A DNA stretch of 64,000 nt from Fibrobacter sp. Lineage in GTDB: Bacteria; Fibrobacterota; Fibrobacteria; Fibrobacterales; Fibrobacteraceae. The notes beneath the pieces were generated by a model. The model saw only the letters and a list, made by a program, of their open reading frames with translations, was not told where the DNA came from and did not search any database. Where the stretch lies: contig JAKSIJ010000016.1 of NCBI GenBank assembly GCA_024398875.1, positions 1 to 64,000 of the forward strand, in the 5' to 3' direction. Positions 46,736 to 56,108 of this stretch are shown here, in pieces (position 1 is the stretch's first letter; every line of letters begins with the position of its first letter). The position numbers and the translations under genes are program-made.

Positions 46736-48403
46736 ATGCAATGGTTTCTAGAGCTCTTTACAGGAACTTCCGTTGCTCAACAGGTTGTTGTGCTGTCCTT
46801 CACTGCTGCCGTAGGCCTTATGGTCGGAAAAATTTCGGTCAAGGGCATTAGTCTTGGTGGTGCGGGCGCTCTGTTTGTTGGCATTCTGATGAGCCATCTT
46901 GGCTTGAGAATTGAACCTAACGTCTTGCACTTCATGCAGGAATTTGGCTTGATTCTGTTTGTCTATACCATCGGTATGCAAGTGGGGCCTGGCTTTATTG
47001 ACTCTATTCGTCGTCATGGCCTGGTGCTGAACATTCTTGCCGTAAGCATTGTGCTTATGGGCGTGATTGTTACTCTCTGCCTATACTTCTTTACGGATAT
47101 GCATAACAACGTACCCGTGCTCATTGGGATGCTTTGTGGCGCTGTCACAAATACGCCTTCTCTTGGTGCCGCAAATTCAGCTTTTGTCGCGGCCGGAGCA
47201 GACACGTCCCTAACGGGTATCGGGTACGCTGTTGCATACCCCTTCGGTGTCATGGGTATCATTCTGGTAATGATTCTTATTCGTGTATTCTTCAGGCAGG
47301 ATCCCCAGAAGTCTGCTGAAGACTACGCCGCCGAAATTGCTGTTGCCCGCAAGGATATTGTTTCTGCCAGCCTTTCGTTGGATAACAAGAATCTGTTCGG
47401 CGTCATGATTAAGGAAATCCCCGGGATCCGTTCCAGCGGAGTTGTCATTACTCGACTTCTTCGCGATGGGAATGTCTCTATGCCTAATGGGAAAGTCGTA
47501 CTTCAGCAAGGCGACTGCCTTCATATTGTGGGTTTCCCCGAAGCAGTGGCCGAGATGGAAAAAATCATTGGAACGCGCCTCGCAAAACCCATTACGGAAG
47601 CAGACTCCAAGATTGAAACCCGCAGTATTCTTGTGACAAACAAGAAGTTGCTTGGGATGACCCTTGGCGAACTGGCTCTTGAACGCTATGGCGTTACCGC
47701 AAGCCGCGTCGTCCGTGGAGAATTCAAGTTTACCGGACGTCTAGATCTTCGCCTGAAGTTTGCCGACAAGATTCTTGTGGTAGGTTCTAGGGAAAGTATT
47801 GACGCTGCGGCTCACAAGCTAGGTGACTCCCTGAAAGCTTTGGAACATCCTGAAATTATTCCCGCCTTTGTAGGAATCTTCTTGGGAATTATTGTCGGGT
47901 CCATTCCGCTAGCAATTCCTGGTATGCCCACTCCGTTAAAGCTTGGTCTTGCTGGCGGTCCCTTGGTGGTTTCCATCCTTCTTTCCCGTAAGCGTAAAAT
48001 TGGTCCTCTGAACTTCTTCATGGCGGCAAGCGCAAATCTGATGCTTCGCGAACTTGGCATTACGTTGTTCTTGACGTGCGTAGGTTTGAACGCAGGCATT
48101 CAATTCTTTAACGTATTGCTGAATGGCGATGGCTTCTACTATATGGGTCTAGCTGTTCTTATCACGTTCGTTCCCTTGATGATTGCAGGCATCGTTGGCT
48201 GCGTTGTGTTCAAGGTAAATTACTTGAGCCTCTGCGGAGCCATTGCGGGCTCCATGACGGACCCTCCGGCACTCGCCTTTGCAAATAGACTTTCCAATTC
48301 CGAGGCGGTGAACGTGGGCTACGCTTCTGTTTACCCACTGACGATGCTTCTCAGAATTTTAAGCGGCCAGATTTTGGCGATACTTCTGTACGCCGCCTTA
48401 TAG
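46736..48403 (+). CDS. AspT/YidE-type antiporter with RCK domains
   Basis: 555 aa from ATG at 46736 (MQWFLELFTGTSVAQQ); an upstream ATG at 46700 is less likely. It has two sets of about five membrane helices (~10-185 and ~380-555), each with the family motif region (GAVTNTPSLGAANSAF and GSMTDPPALAFANRL). A soluble middle with two TrkA-C/RCK-like domains lies at ~200-370 (VTRLLRDGNVSMPNGKVVLQQGD). This is the aspartate:alanine exchanger (AAEx) family. Direction and substrate are unknown; the divergent LysR gene suggests substrate-induced control. Confidence 0.85.
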   Translation: MQWFLELFTGTSVAQQVVVLSFTAAVGLMVGKISVKGISLGGAGALFVGILMSHLGLRIEPNVLHFMQEFGLILFVYTIGMQVGPGFIDSIRRHGLVLNILAVSIVLMGVIVTLCLYFFTDMHNNVPVLIGMLCGAVTNTPSLGAANSAFVAAGADTSLTGIGYAVAYPFGVMGIILVMILIRVFFRQDPQKSAEDYAAEIAVARKDIVSASLSLDNKNLFGVMIKEIPGIRSSGVVITRLLRDGNVSMPNGKVVLQQGDCLHIVGFPEAVAEMEKIIGTRLAKPITEADSKIETRSILVTNKKLLGMTLGELALERYGVTASRVVRGEFKFTGRLDLRLKFADKILVVGSRESIDAAAHKLGDSLKALEHPEIIPAFVGIFLGIIVGSIPLAIPGMPTPLKLGLAGGPLVVSILLSRKRKIGPLNFFMAASANLMLRELGITLFLTCVGLNAGIQFFNVLLNGDGFYYMGLAVLITFVPLMIAGIVGCVVFKVNYLSLCGAIAGSMTDPPALAFANRLSNSEAVNVGYASVYPLTMLLRILSGQILAILLYAAL

Positions 48404-48440
48404 CTGTTTTCCTGTCCTCCAATCCTCAAAGTCTTGATTG

Positions 48441-48525
48441 GGCCTGGTCGTACTTTTATAAAACCAGAATTTATTGCTATGGCGCCCGATTTGTACAAAC
48501 TGGCCTAGCAGAGCCTGATGCAGGA
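48441..48525 (+). repeat. Structured repeat copy B
   Basis: GGCC-tgg-tcGTAC (48441-48453) pairs with GTACaa-act-GGCC (48493-48505), and outer AATCCT/AGGATT (48421 and 48522) add to it. The right arm is almost identical to copy A. Together A and B flank the LysR-transporter unit. Confidence 0.7.
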
Positions 48526-48642
48526 TTCTTTTTGTATGGAGATATCTCACATAATGTGTGCAAAAATTTACAAACGGGGGGGGTAAAGATAATTTGTTTG
48601 TGTAAAATGAGTTATATTTGAGAAAAATGAGGAGTCCACAAA

Positions 48643-49917
48643 ATGAAAAAAAATTTAATCCCTTTATTGGCTTTTGTTCCACTTGCATTTGCTGATGTGT
48701 TGATTGAAGACTTTGAAAAAGATGACCGAGTTTCTCTTTTGAGTGAGAAAGATGTGTGGTTCATTTATACTGACTCCGCTGATGTAGGATGCACTACTTA
48801 CTTTGATTTTGATGAAGAGAAAATCATGTTCAAGGAATATGAAGAACCATGTTCTGTAATCAACACTATATATTACGATGGCCTTTTTTCAAACTGGTCT
48901 TTTGAACCGCGAAAATTTTCTTATGAAAACGATGATGGTGAGTATGTGGATACCACTATGTATTTCCCATTAAGAACAACAAGCCCATTTACCGCTAAAG
49001 ATCGTCAAGCGGAAGGTCCTGCTGTGCAGACTCTTACCGTTAATGAAACTATGGTTGGTGGTTTTTATTATGAATTTGGAGACTCTCAATTAATGCTTCG
49101 CGCGACTCCAAATGGTTACAATATCGCCGAGCCAAATTATTGGTTTGTCCCCTATGTGGCTATGGGTTTAAAAACTAATGGGAATGGCAAAGAATACGAT
49201 TTGAGTAAATGCAAGGGTATTTCGTATAAATATCGTGGTGAGGGTCATCGTTTTCGCGCTGATATAAGCACGGTGTACGATGACAATTACCATGCCACAA
49301 AAGTAAATCCATCCTATGCATTGAGCAATCAGGCCTATGGTGGTTCGACAAGAACCGTTCAAGGCTATAGCACCGTGACTATTCTTTGGAGTCAGTTGGC
49401 TCAAGAAAGTTGGGGTGCAAGAAAAGCTTTTGATGCAACAAAAATAAAGCAATTGGTATGGGAATTGAAGGGAAGCAATTATAATGATGTCGATTATGAT
49501 CCCAGTTCTCCTGGTTTATGGGGACAGCTGATTCCTGGTATTTCTTCTGATTTTGGTGATTTAGTCATTGACGATGTCACTTGTCTCACAATTGTTTCGT
49601 CAGACACGGAGATTCCTGTTGGCCCAAGTAGTAGTTCTGTTATGCCTGCTTCAAGTTCTTCTGTTACGGAAGCTGTCCAAACGAATGTGGCAAAGTCGCA
49701 TGTTTCTATTCAGGTTCAAGATGACGGGCTTGCGGTTCAAGTTCGGACACCTGCAAAAGTTATGTTTTTTGATCAGCAGGGAAGAACCATTGGTAACATC
49801 ATCGATGTAAATGCCGGTTCAAGTTTTGTTTCATTTGATGGTCTGTCTAGGGGAATGTATATCGCTGTTTTGAAAACTGAGGGTACTTCTCAAAGTATGA
49901 AGGTGCTTGTCAAGTAA
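48643..49917 (+). CDS. Secreted protein with Ser-rich linker and T9SS-like C-terminal domain
   Basis: 424 aa. Signal peptide MKKNLIPLLAFVPLAFA. The first ~310 mature residues are beta-rich and open with DVLIEDFEKDD, as in some carbohydrate-binding or CBM11-like secreted proteins of Fibrobacter; an exact family is not claimed. A Ser-rich linker (PSSSSVMPASSSS) follows. A C-terminal ~75-residue domain ends GMYIAVLKTEGTSQSMKVLVK, resembling type IX secretion sorting domains. A terminator lies 50 bp downstream. It is likely exported to the cell surface. Confidence 0.75.
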   Translation: MKKNLIPLLAFVPLAFADVLIEDFEKDDRVSLLSEKDVWFIYTDSADVGCTTYFDFDEEKIMFKEYEEPCSVINTIYYDGLFSNWSFEPRKFSYENDDGEYVDTTMYFPLRTTSPFTAKDRQAEGPAVQTLTVNETMVGGFYYEFGDSQLMLRATPNGYNIAEPNYWFVPYVAMGLKTNGNGKEYDLSKCKGISYKYRGEGHRFRADISTVYDDNYHATKVNPSYALSNQAYGGSTRTVQGYSTVTILWSQLAQESWGARKAFDATKIKQLVWELKGSNYNDVDYDPSSPGLWGQLIPGISSDFGDLVIDDVTCLTIVSSDTEIPVGPSSSSVMPASSSSVTEAVQTNVAKSHVSIQVQDDGLAVQVRTPAKVMFFDQQGRTIGNIIDVNAGSSFVSFDGLSRGMYIAVLKTEGTSQSMKVLVK

Positions 49918-49960
49918 GTACGGCAATCAAAAGTCCTTGTGATTTGATTATATCAATCTT

Positions 49961-49996
49961 ATGCAAAGCCTCTTTTTAGGGGCTTTTTTTGCATAA
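49961..49996 (+). terminator. Terminator
   Basis: ATGCAAAGCC...GGGGCTTTTTTTGCAT: a stem with T-run downstream of the secreted protein gene. Confidence 0.85.
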
Positions 49997-50040
49997 TTGC
50001 TGTAAAAGAATTATTTTATGTGTAGCCCTGGGAGGTGAAA

Positions 50041-51732
50041 ATGAGGAATAAAATCCTACTTGCTTTAGGTTTTGCTTTGGCAGCCGCTCAAGCGTTTGGT
50101 TCCGTTTACTATGTGGCGACCGACGGAAAAGACACAAACGCAGGCTCAAAGGAAAAGCCCTTCGCGACTCTCAACAAGGCAAATGCTGTTGTTCAGGCCG
50201 GCGATACGGTTTGGATCCGTGGGGGAGTCTACAACCTAAAGGACACGGTTTACTACCAGCGCTACCAGATGACGGCGGGCATTCTTTTGACCGCGAGTGG
50301 CGAAAGCGACGACAAGCGAATTTATTACTTCGCCTATCCTGGCGAGCGTCCGATTTTTGACGGGGCAAATCTCCTCATCGGGCAGGCCTGCAAGAATAAG
50401 GGGACTATTGATAGCGTCATGACGACTTCGCCTATCGTTGTTGCAGCAAAGTACCTGCATCTGAAAGGTTTCGAAGTCCGTAACACCCCCATGAAGTGCA
50501 ACTCCAATTCCGGAATTTTCCTTTACGCAAGTAAGCATATTATTCTGGAACAAATCGACAGCCATCATAATGCGGGCCCGGGAATTTTCATTCATGACGG
50601 AGCCTCTGGAGGCGGTGGCCATCTTGTGTTGAACTGCGACGCCCACGACAATTACGACCCCACGGGCTGGCAGGGCGATGGCGAAAACGCCGATGGCTTT
50701 GGCGTACATTATCAGCACGACGGCGATACTACAAGATTTGTGGGATGCCGTTCCTGGTGGAACAGCGACGACGGCTATGACGTTCTTGCGCAGGAATTCC
50801 CTGTCATTGTAGAAAACAGCTATGCCATGGGCAATGGTTATATCAAGTATGGAACTGCAACGCCTCCGGGAGTAAATGGCCACGGCTTTAAGATGGGTTA
50901 CAGTCGCACAGGTGCCGGCCATCATATCATTAAAAATTGTGTGGCCTGGAAAAACGTAGCTAACGGTTTCTATTCCAATTATACCAATGCTGGCTGCACT
51001 TGGATCAACAACACCGCTTATAAAAATGGAGACCGCTCATTCGGTATGGCCTCCACTACTTATGATGCAGATCTGAATCGCACCGCAGATGTGATGCCCT
51101 TGTTTGGCGATAACGCCCACGTGCTGAAGAACAACATCGCCATCCCGAATAAGAATTCCCAGATTGGATCTTGCTGGATGAAGGATGCAACTCATGATGA
51201 GTATGTGGATTGTCCTACCGGCGAAAACAACACCTGGAACTTTAAGCTGGATTTGACGGAAGACGACTTCATGAGTCTTGAGGACCCCAGCTTGACAGTG
51301 ACGGGCGAGGACCTCTCCAAAATTCCTGGAATTTTGGGTCCGCGAAATCCTGATGGCAGTGTTCCCGATTTGGACTTTCTGAAACTGAAGGAGGGAAGTC
51401 GCGCTATCGACAAGGGCGTAGACGTGGGCATGCCTTTTGCTGGTGCCGCTCCGGATTTGGGCGCATACGAATTCGGAATGCCGGTTTCCAGCAGTTCTGC
51501 CGCAGCGTCAAGCAGTTCTGGAACAACCGCCATTGCTGTAAATCCGGCGCTGACCGCGGAATATTTTGGCACGGCGAGCGTATTCGATTTGCAGGGTCGC
51601 TATTTGGGAACTCTGCAAGCGGAACAACTTCGCAATGGTAACCTCGCAGAAGTATTGCGTAAACAACTTCAAAATCCCGGTGCCTACCTGGTGCACTACG
51701 GGAATAAACTCCAAAGAGTGAACGTTAAGTAA
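50041..51732 (+). CDS. Secreted parallel beta-helix protein, PL9-like polysaccharide lyase candidate
   Basis: 563 aa. Signal peptide (MRNKILLALGFALAAAQAFG). ATG at 50041 follows GGGAGG; a GTG two codons earlier is less likely. The opening VYYVATDGKDTNAGSKEKPFATLNKANAVVQAGDTVWIRGG is typical of right-handed beta-helix pectate-lyase-like (PL9) proteins. Repeats of N-x-G/D turns (HHNAGPGIF, CVAWKNVANGFYSNYTNAG) continue to about residue 400. A Ser/Ala linker and a C-terminal domain ending VHYGNKLQRVNVK follow. It probably degrades pectin or another plant polysaccharide; active-site residues cannot be assigned with confidence. Confidence 0.8.
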   Translation: MRNKILLALGFALAAAQAFGSVYYVATDGKDTNAGSKEKPFATLNKANAVVQAGDTVWIRGGVYNLKDTVYYQRYQMTAGILLTASGESDDKRIYYFAYPGERPIFDGANLLIGQACKNKGTIDSVMTTSPIVVAAKYLHLKGFEVRNTPMKCNSNSGIFLYASKHIILEQIDSHHNAGPGIFIHDGASGGGGHLVLNCDAHDNYDPTGWQGDGENADGFGVHYQHDGDTTRFVGCRSWWNSDDGYDVLAQEFPVIVENSYAMGNGYIKYGTATPPGVNGHGFKMGYSRTGAGHHIIKNCVAWKNVANGFYSNYTNAGCTWINNTAYKNGDRSFGMASTTYDADLNRTADVMPLFGDNAHVLKNNIAIPNKNSQIGSCWMKDATHDEYVDCPTGENNTWNFKLDLTEDDFMSLEDPSLTVTGEDLSKIPGILGPRNPDGSVPDLDFLKLKEGSRAIDKGVDVGMPFAGAAPDLGAYEFGMPVSSSSAAASSSSGTTAIAVNPALTAEYFGTASVFDLQGRYLGTLQAEQLRNGNLAEVLRKQLQNPGAYLVHYGNKLQRVNVK

Positions 51733-51746
51733 CGGGAAAGAAGCCT

Positions 51747-53225
51747 TTACTTCTTTTCTTTATGGCAGGGGCACTCGCCGCCTTCGCAGGGGCAGTGGTA
51801 GCAATCGCCATTCACGGCGTAGTCCTTGCCGCTCCAACAGTAGGTGCAAAGCTGGTCTTCCGGGAGACCGATAGCGTGAACCAAGTCGTCAATCCGCTGG
51901 AAGGCAAGTGTTGTCAAATTCAGGTTCTTGCGGATGTAATCCACCATTCCCTTGTAGGCTTCGCTATCCGGGTCCGTGTATTTGGCAATGTCGGCATTTT
52001 CCCCTTCCATTTCGCGAATGTAGCGGCGGGTAATGAGGTCGTATTCGCTCTTGGAACGGGAGAAGTTGATGAACTTGCACGGATAAATTAACGGCGGGCA
52101 TGCAATGCGCATGTGGGTCTCGCTACAGCCGAGGGAATAGAGCTTTTTCGCCTGCTTGCCAAGCTGTGTTCCGCGGACAATGGAATCATCGCAGAATACC
52201 AGGCGGCGGTCCTTGATGAGGCCAGGAACCGGAATGAGCTTCATGGAGGCCACGTGCTCGCGCTGGCGTTGGTCCTGAGGCATGAAGGAACGTGCCCAAG
52301 TTGGCGTGTACTTCACGAAGGGGCGGGCGAACTTGATGCCTGCCTCGTGAGCGTAGCCGAGGGCGTGAGACGTTCCGGAATCCGGAATACCGCAGGCGGC
52401 GTCCGCTTCCGTAGGCGTGCGCTTTGCAAGGGCGCTTCCGCAGCGGTAGCGCATCATCTCCACATTGCGGCCTTCGTAGCTGGAGGCGGGGAAGCCATAG
52501 TACACCCAGAGGAAGGAGCAGATGGCCATTTTCTTCCCCGGTTCAACAAGAGTTGTGTCTCCATCGGGCGTGAGTTCGACCACCTCTCCAGGACCCAGGT
52601 CGCGCACATATTCGTAACCCAGATTGTAGAGAGCGCAGCTCTCTTGCAGGGCAATCATGGAACCATCTTTTTTGCCGAGGATAATGGGCGTGCGGCCCCA
52701 TTTGTCGCGGCTGGCGTAGAACTTTCCATTTTTATCGACCAGGAGCACGGAGCAACTGCCCTTCACTTTTTCGTGAACGTACTTGAGGCCATCGACGATG
52801 GAATCCTGTGTCGCAATGAGGGCGGAAACCACTTCCGTGGGGCCAACCATTCCACTGGTGGTGGAATACTGCAACTGCATGCAGTTGTTCTTGAAGAGTT
52901 CGTCCTTCAGTTCCTCGATGTTGGTGATGAGGCCGAGGGTCACGATGGCGAAGGTGCCCAGTTTGCAGCACATCACAAGAGGCTGCGGGTCAGTGTCCGA
53001 GATGACGCCGATGCCCACATTGCCCGCGAAACTAGCCAGATCGTGTTCAAACTTACTGCGGAAAGGAGTATTCTGGATGTTGTGGATGGAGCGGTGAAAG
53101 CTTCCGTCGGGCTTCAAGACGGCTAGACCGCCGCGGTGTGTTCCAAGATGTGAATGATAATCAGTGCCGAAGAAGAGATCGCATACGCAATCATCTTTGG
53201 AAATAACGCCGCAAAAGCCGCCCAT
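51747..53225 (-). CDS. purF: Amidophosphoribosyltransferase
   Basis: 492 aa. First step of purine synthesis. It starts MGGFCGVISK, so the Ntn nucleophile is Cys5, exposed after removing four residues. RGGLAVL in the glutaminase half and PRTase motifs VFCDDSIVRGTQLGKQAKKLY are present. The C-terminus carries a Cys/His-rich tail (CTYCWSGKDYAVNGDCYHCP and CEGGECPC) of unknown metal content. Some Bacteroidota homologues, as I recall, have MGGFFG with no Cys, whereas this one keeps it. Confidence 0.88.
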   Translation of the reverse strand: MGGFCGVISKDDCVCDLFFGTDYHSHLGTHRGGLAVLKPDGSFHRSIHNIQNTPFRSKFEHDLASFAGNVGIGVISDTDPQPLVMCCKLGTFAIVTLGLITNIEELKDELFKNNCMQLQYSTTSGMVGPTEVVSALIATQDSIVDGLKYVHEKVKGSCSVLLVDKNGKFYASRDKWGRTPIILGKKDGSMIALQESCALYNLGYEYVRDLGPGEVVELTPDGDTTLVEPGKKMAICSFLWVYYGFPASSYEGRNVEMMRYRCGSALAKRTPTEADAACGIPDSGTSHALGYAHEAGIKFARPFVKYTPTWARSFMPQDQRQREHVASMKLIPVPGLIKDRRLVFCDDSIVRGTQLGKQAKKLYSLGCSETHMRIACPPLIYPCKFINFSRSKSEYDLITRRYIREMEGENADIAKYTDPDSEAYKGMVDYIRKNLNLTTLAFQRIDDLVHAIGLPEDQLCTYCWSGKDYAVNGDCYHCPCEGGECPCHKEKK

Positions 53226-53295
53226 AAAAGACTCCTAAAATAGAGGATGCTGTGTTCTCAGCTGCCCGATAAGATAGAAATCTATTGCGAAAAAT

Positions 53296-53751
53296 CTACA
53301 GAAGCTCGCCGATTTTGGGGTTCCAGTAGTTGGTCCTTTCCGCGAGGATTTTTGCACCGTTTTGGAAGCCGCAGAGGAACCATTCCTCGTTCACGATTTC
53401 GTAGTCGGAGCCCCCGTTGAACACATTGGCGTTGCCGTAGGTTTCGGCCCCTTTGCACATGAAAATCTTGCAGGAATTTTTCTCGGAAAAATCGCGACAA
53501 AATTCTTCTAACTCTTTTTCTGACAAGTCATTACACGCATCTCCCGGTTTCTCGGATTGGTATGCGTTGGGGAGGGTTAGGGTCGCTTTTTCACCAAATT
53601 TTAAGATGAATTGGTAGCCTTTGTAAGGAATTTTGAACGTTTCCGTTCCATGATTGGGTTGGCTGATGAAACCCCTATCGCGGAGGTGCCGCAGGAACGC
53701 CTCCTTATCTTCAAAAACAACTCGTCCGTTTACGCTGTATTCCGTTTCCAT
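53296..53751 (-). CDS. Uncharacterised 151-aa protein
   Basis: No known domain is recognised. METEYSVNGRVVFEDKEAFLRHLRDRGF and the later FKIPYKGYQFILKFGEKATL suggest an alpha/beta fold with a CYTH-like flavour, but this is weak. Four Cys residues are scattered. Its ATG overlaps the flavin reductase stop by one base (TAATG), so the two are translationally coupled. Confidence 0.65.
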   Translation of the reverse strand: METEYSVNGRVVFEDKEAFLRHLRDRGFISQPNHGTETFKIPYKGYQFILKFGEKATLTLPNAYQSEKPGDACNDLSEKELEEFCRDFSEKNSCKIFMCKGAETYGNANVFNGGSDYEIVNEEWFLCGFQNGAKILAERTNYWNPKIGELL

Positions 53752-54257
53752 TAGCGGGCAAGGATTTTCTCGATTTCACCGATATACAGGGAGTGCATGG
53801 AGTCGCGGCTGTAGCATTGCTCCAAAATCTTCTTGTCAATGAAGTAGTTTTCGTCCAGCTTTTGCACATAGAGTTTTTTGCAGACAATGACCTTCTTGGC
53901 TGCATCAAAGATGGGGAGGCCTTCTTGAAGACTGACTTCCATGCCTGTGGTGCGGATTTTGTCCTCGTCGCGGCCGGAAACCTTGCCCAGATAGCTCATT
54001 TCCTTCTTGAAATCGCCCTCAAAGAAGTTCAGGGTGAAGTGGGTATTGGCGTCCACGAATTCTTTGGTGTAGCGCGTCTGGCGGATGAAGGCGAAGGCCA
54101 CGGGTTTGTTCCAGAGGATTCCGAGACCGCCCCAGCTGGCTGTCATGGCGTTGATTTTGCCTTCTTTCTCGGCAGCGATGAGCATCCATTCCGAGCCAAT
54201 CATTTTGAAGGGGTTGTTGGTCAGTTCTTCGGGGGTAATTGTCTTGAAATCGGTCAT
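53751..54257 (-). CDS. Flavin reductase-like FMN-binding protein
   Basis: 168 aa. WMLIAAEKEGKINAMTASWGGLGILWNKPVAF fits the flavin-reductase/FMN-binding split-barrel family. FIRQTRYTKEFVDANTHFTLNFF and SYLGKVSGRDEDK are typical of the family. Many members reduce FMN or support a partner monooxygenase; the partner is unknown. It is coupled to a small unknown gene downstream. Confidence 0.85.
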   Translation of the reverse strand: MTDFKTITPEELTNNPFKMIGSEWMLIAAEKEGKINAMTASWGGLGILWNKPVAFAFIRQTRYTKEFVDANTHFTLNFFEGDFKKEMSYLGKVSGRDEDKIRTTGMEVSLQEGLPIFDAAKKVIVCKKLYVQKLDENYFIDKKILEQCYSRDSMHSLYIGEIEKILAR

Positions 54258-54333
54258 GGTTTCCTCTTTTTTTGTGGAATATAACTTATTTCAGGTTGAT
54301 ATATAGGGCCTCTTTTATTATATTTGGCGTGCT

Positions 54334-54407
54334 CGGGGTGTAGCTCAGCCTGGTAGAGCGTCTGCTTTGGGAGCAGAATGTCGTCAGTTCGAATCTGGCT
54401 ACCCCGA
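54334..54407 (+). tRNA. tRNA-Pro (TGG)
   Basis: The 74-nt cloverleaf starts CGGGGTGTAGCTCAG, has anticodon arm TCTGC-TTTGGGA-GCAGA (TGG), T loop TTCGAAT and ends ACCCCGA. CCA is not encoded. A terminator (AAAGAACCC...GGGTTCTTTTT) follows. Confidence 0.95.
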
Positions 54408-54410
54408 TAC

Positions 54411-54443
54411 GAAAAGAACCCTCCTTGTGGGGGTTCTTTTTGT
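54411..54443 (+). terminator. Terminator after tRNA-Pro (TGG)
   Basis: AAAAGAACCCTCC / GGGGGTTCTTTTT-like stem with a short loop and T-run. Confidence 0.85.
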
Positions 54444-54475
54444 ATATGTATAGTCATTCGAACTGACCAGTTCGA

Positions 54476-54630
54476 TTAAAATTTGCAGAGAGCGAAGCGA
54501 ACAAGCAAATTTTAAGCCTTGACTTGAGCAAAGCTCAAGCAAGCCCGTAGGGCAAAACTTGAAACGAAGTGAAAGTTTTGGCCATCTGGCTACCCCCAAA
54601 ACGAAGTTTTGCCATGCCAGATCAGCTTTC
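54476..54630. repeat. REP-like repeats reusing the tRNA-Pro 3' end
   Basis: Contains inverted arms AAAATTTGC/GCAAATTTT, CTTGAGC/GCTCAAG and AAAACTT.../AAGTTTT. atctggctacccc at 54584-54596 repeats the last part of the adjacent tRNA (54393-54405). The block cccgtagggcaaaa-cttgaaacgaagtg is the reverse complement of the repeat family at 57592-57774. Confidence 0.75.
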
Positions 54631-54686
54631 GCGACAGGTCTCATTTTATTAAATTTTTCATAGAATTTTTAGCAAAAGGTTTTCCC

Positions 54687-56108
54687 ATGAAAATAAATTT
54701 TCATTCTGCTGTATTTTTTGCAGTATTCATTATTTTCTCTGCCTGTGGCGATGATTCCGGCAGTGGGTCTGATGAATCCCAGATTTCTATGGGGGATGAT
54801 GTTTTCGTCAATTCTGTGGATGATTTGCCCAATTGCATGACAAATTGCGAGGGTATGGAAGCATACGTGAAAGAAGAGAAAACTGTTTACGTATGCAAGG
54901 ATGGCGATTGGATTTCAGATGCGGAATCCGGCGAAAGTTCCTCTAGTATCAATGAGGGTTCTTCTGAAGACTCCAAGAACTCTTCTGAATCGAAACAGTC
55001 TTGTTCAAGTGTAGATGCGTCCAGCAGCAGTACAATATCGTCCAGTAGTGCTGGAGATAGTTCTTCTAGAGAGGTGAATAGCAGTTCAAGTGAAGGCGAA
55101 AGTTCCTCTAGTATCAATGAGGGTTCTTCTGAAGACTCCAAGAACTCTTCTGAATCGAAACAGTCTTGTTCAAGTGTAGATGCGTCCAGCAGCAGTACAA
55201 TATCGTCCAGTAGTGCTGGAGATAGTTCTTCTAGAGAGGTGAATAGCAGTTCAAGTGAAGGCGAAAGTTCCTCCAGTGAGGTGAATGGCAGTTCAAGTGA
55301 AGGAAAAAGTTCGTCCAGTGAGGTGGGCTCACTTTCTAGTGCTACGGCAGCTGATGTGGAACCGGTGGGGTACTATGCAGATAATTGTCCGGCTCCGGCG
55401 GGTTTCACGTGTACAAATGCATCTCCGCTCCCCCAAGATTATTTGAACCAGGAAATGCTGGCAGATGGTAAGTATGGCGAAATTTTGGATACTCGTGATT
55501 ATCAGGTATATAAAGTGGTGACTATTGGCGAAGGTGAAAAAGCCCAGACATGGATGGCTCAGAATCTGAACCTTGAATTAAGGACTACTAAAATTTTCGA
55601 TGATTGGAGCGATTGCTTCGAAGAGGATTGTGATGAATATGAAAAGCTTGGGTTTGGCCGATTGTATACTTGGAAGCTTGCAATGAACGACCCGGCTTGT
55701 ACCAGAGGTGGAAAAGAATGCAACTCTACTGGAGTTGTGCAGGGAATTTGTCCCGAAGGATGGCACTTGCCTAGTGTTGAGGAGTGGAAAGTCTTGATAA
55801 AAAATGTAGGTGGAACCGATGTTGCTGGGAAGGTGTTGTGTTCCTCTCATTATTGGATCCAAAATGGATGGACAAAAGACGATAAATATGGTTTTTCTGC
55901 TCTTCCGGGTGGCTATAGGTATTATAATGGTGTATTTTCTGAATCGTACGTGCATGGCTATTTCTGGTCGTCTACAGAGGTTTATTCTGAATATGACTAT
56001 ACCCAAGCCTATTATATGAGGTTAGAACACACTTGGGATAATGCCCCCAACTACTCAAATGGGGATAAGCAGAATGCGTACTCTGTGCGTTGCCTTAAGG
56101 ACAACTAA
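54687..56108 (+). CDS. FISUMP-domain lipoprotein with duplicated Ser-rich linker
   Basis: 473 aa from ATG at 54687 (MKINFHSAVFFAVFIIFSACG; lipobox FSACGDD). A short globular part follows. A poly-Ser linker at about residues 82-220 contains a near-perfect 165-bp tandem duplication (54931-55095, 55096-55260). Then the FISUMP domain: QTWMAQNLNLE, GRLYTWKLAM, CPEGWHLPSVEEWKVL, YGFSALPGGYRYY, FWSSTE and YSVRCLKDN. As with the other family members the role is unknown, probably surface-exposed. Confidence 0.9.
   Translation: MKINFHSAVFFAVFIIFSACGDDSGSGSDESQISMGDDVFVNSVDDLPNCMTNCEGMEAYVKEEKTVYVCKDGDWISDAESGESSSSINEGSSEDSKNSSESKQSCSSVDASSSSTISSSSAGDSSSREVNSSSSEGESSSSINEGSSEDSKNSSESKQSCSSVDASSSSTISSSSAGDSSSREVNSSSSEGESSSSEVNGSSSEGKSSSSEVGSLSSATAADVEPVGYYADNCPAPAGFTCTNASPLPQDYLNQEMLADGKYGEILDTRDYQVYKVVTIGEGEKAQTWMAQNLNLELRTTKIFDDWSDCFEEDCDEYEKLGFGRLYTWKLAMNDPACTRGGKECNSTGVVQGICPEGWHLPSVEEWKVLIKNVGGTDVAGKVLCSSHYWIQNGWTKDDKYGFSALPGGYRYYNGVFSESYVHGYFWSSTEVYSEYDYTQAYYMRLEHTWDNAPNYSNGDKQNAYSVRCLKDN
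54931..55260 (+). repeat. 165-bp tandem duplication within a FISUMP gene
   Basis: Two copies of 165 bp (55 codons) encode the Ser-rich linker. A partial third unit begins at 55261. Near-identity suggests a recent duplication. Confidence 0.95.

Noticed and set aside
48398-48688. 96-aa frame on the minus strand through repeat copy B
   Set aside because: It overlaps the repeat and the start of the next gene; similarity to the frame at copy A is explained by the repeat itself.
54931-55260. 165-bp repeats as a CRISPR or phage element
   Set aside because: They are in frame within a FISUMP gene and encode a Ser-rich linker.
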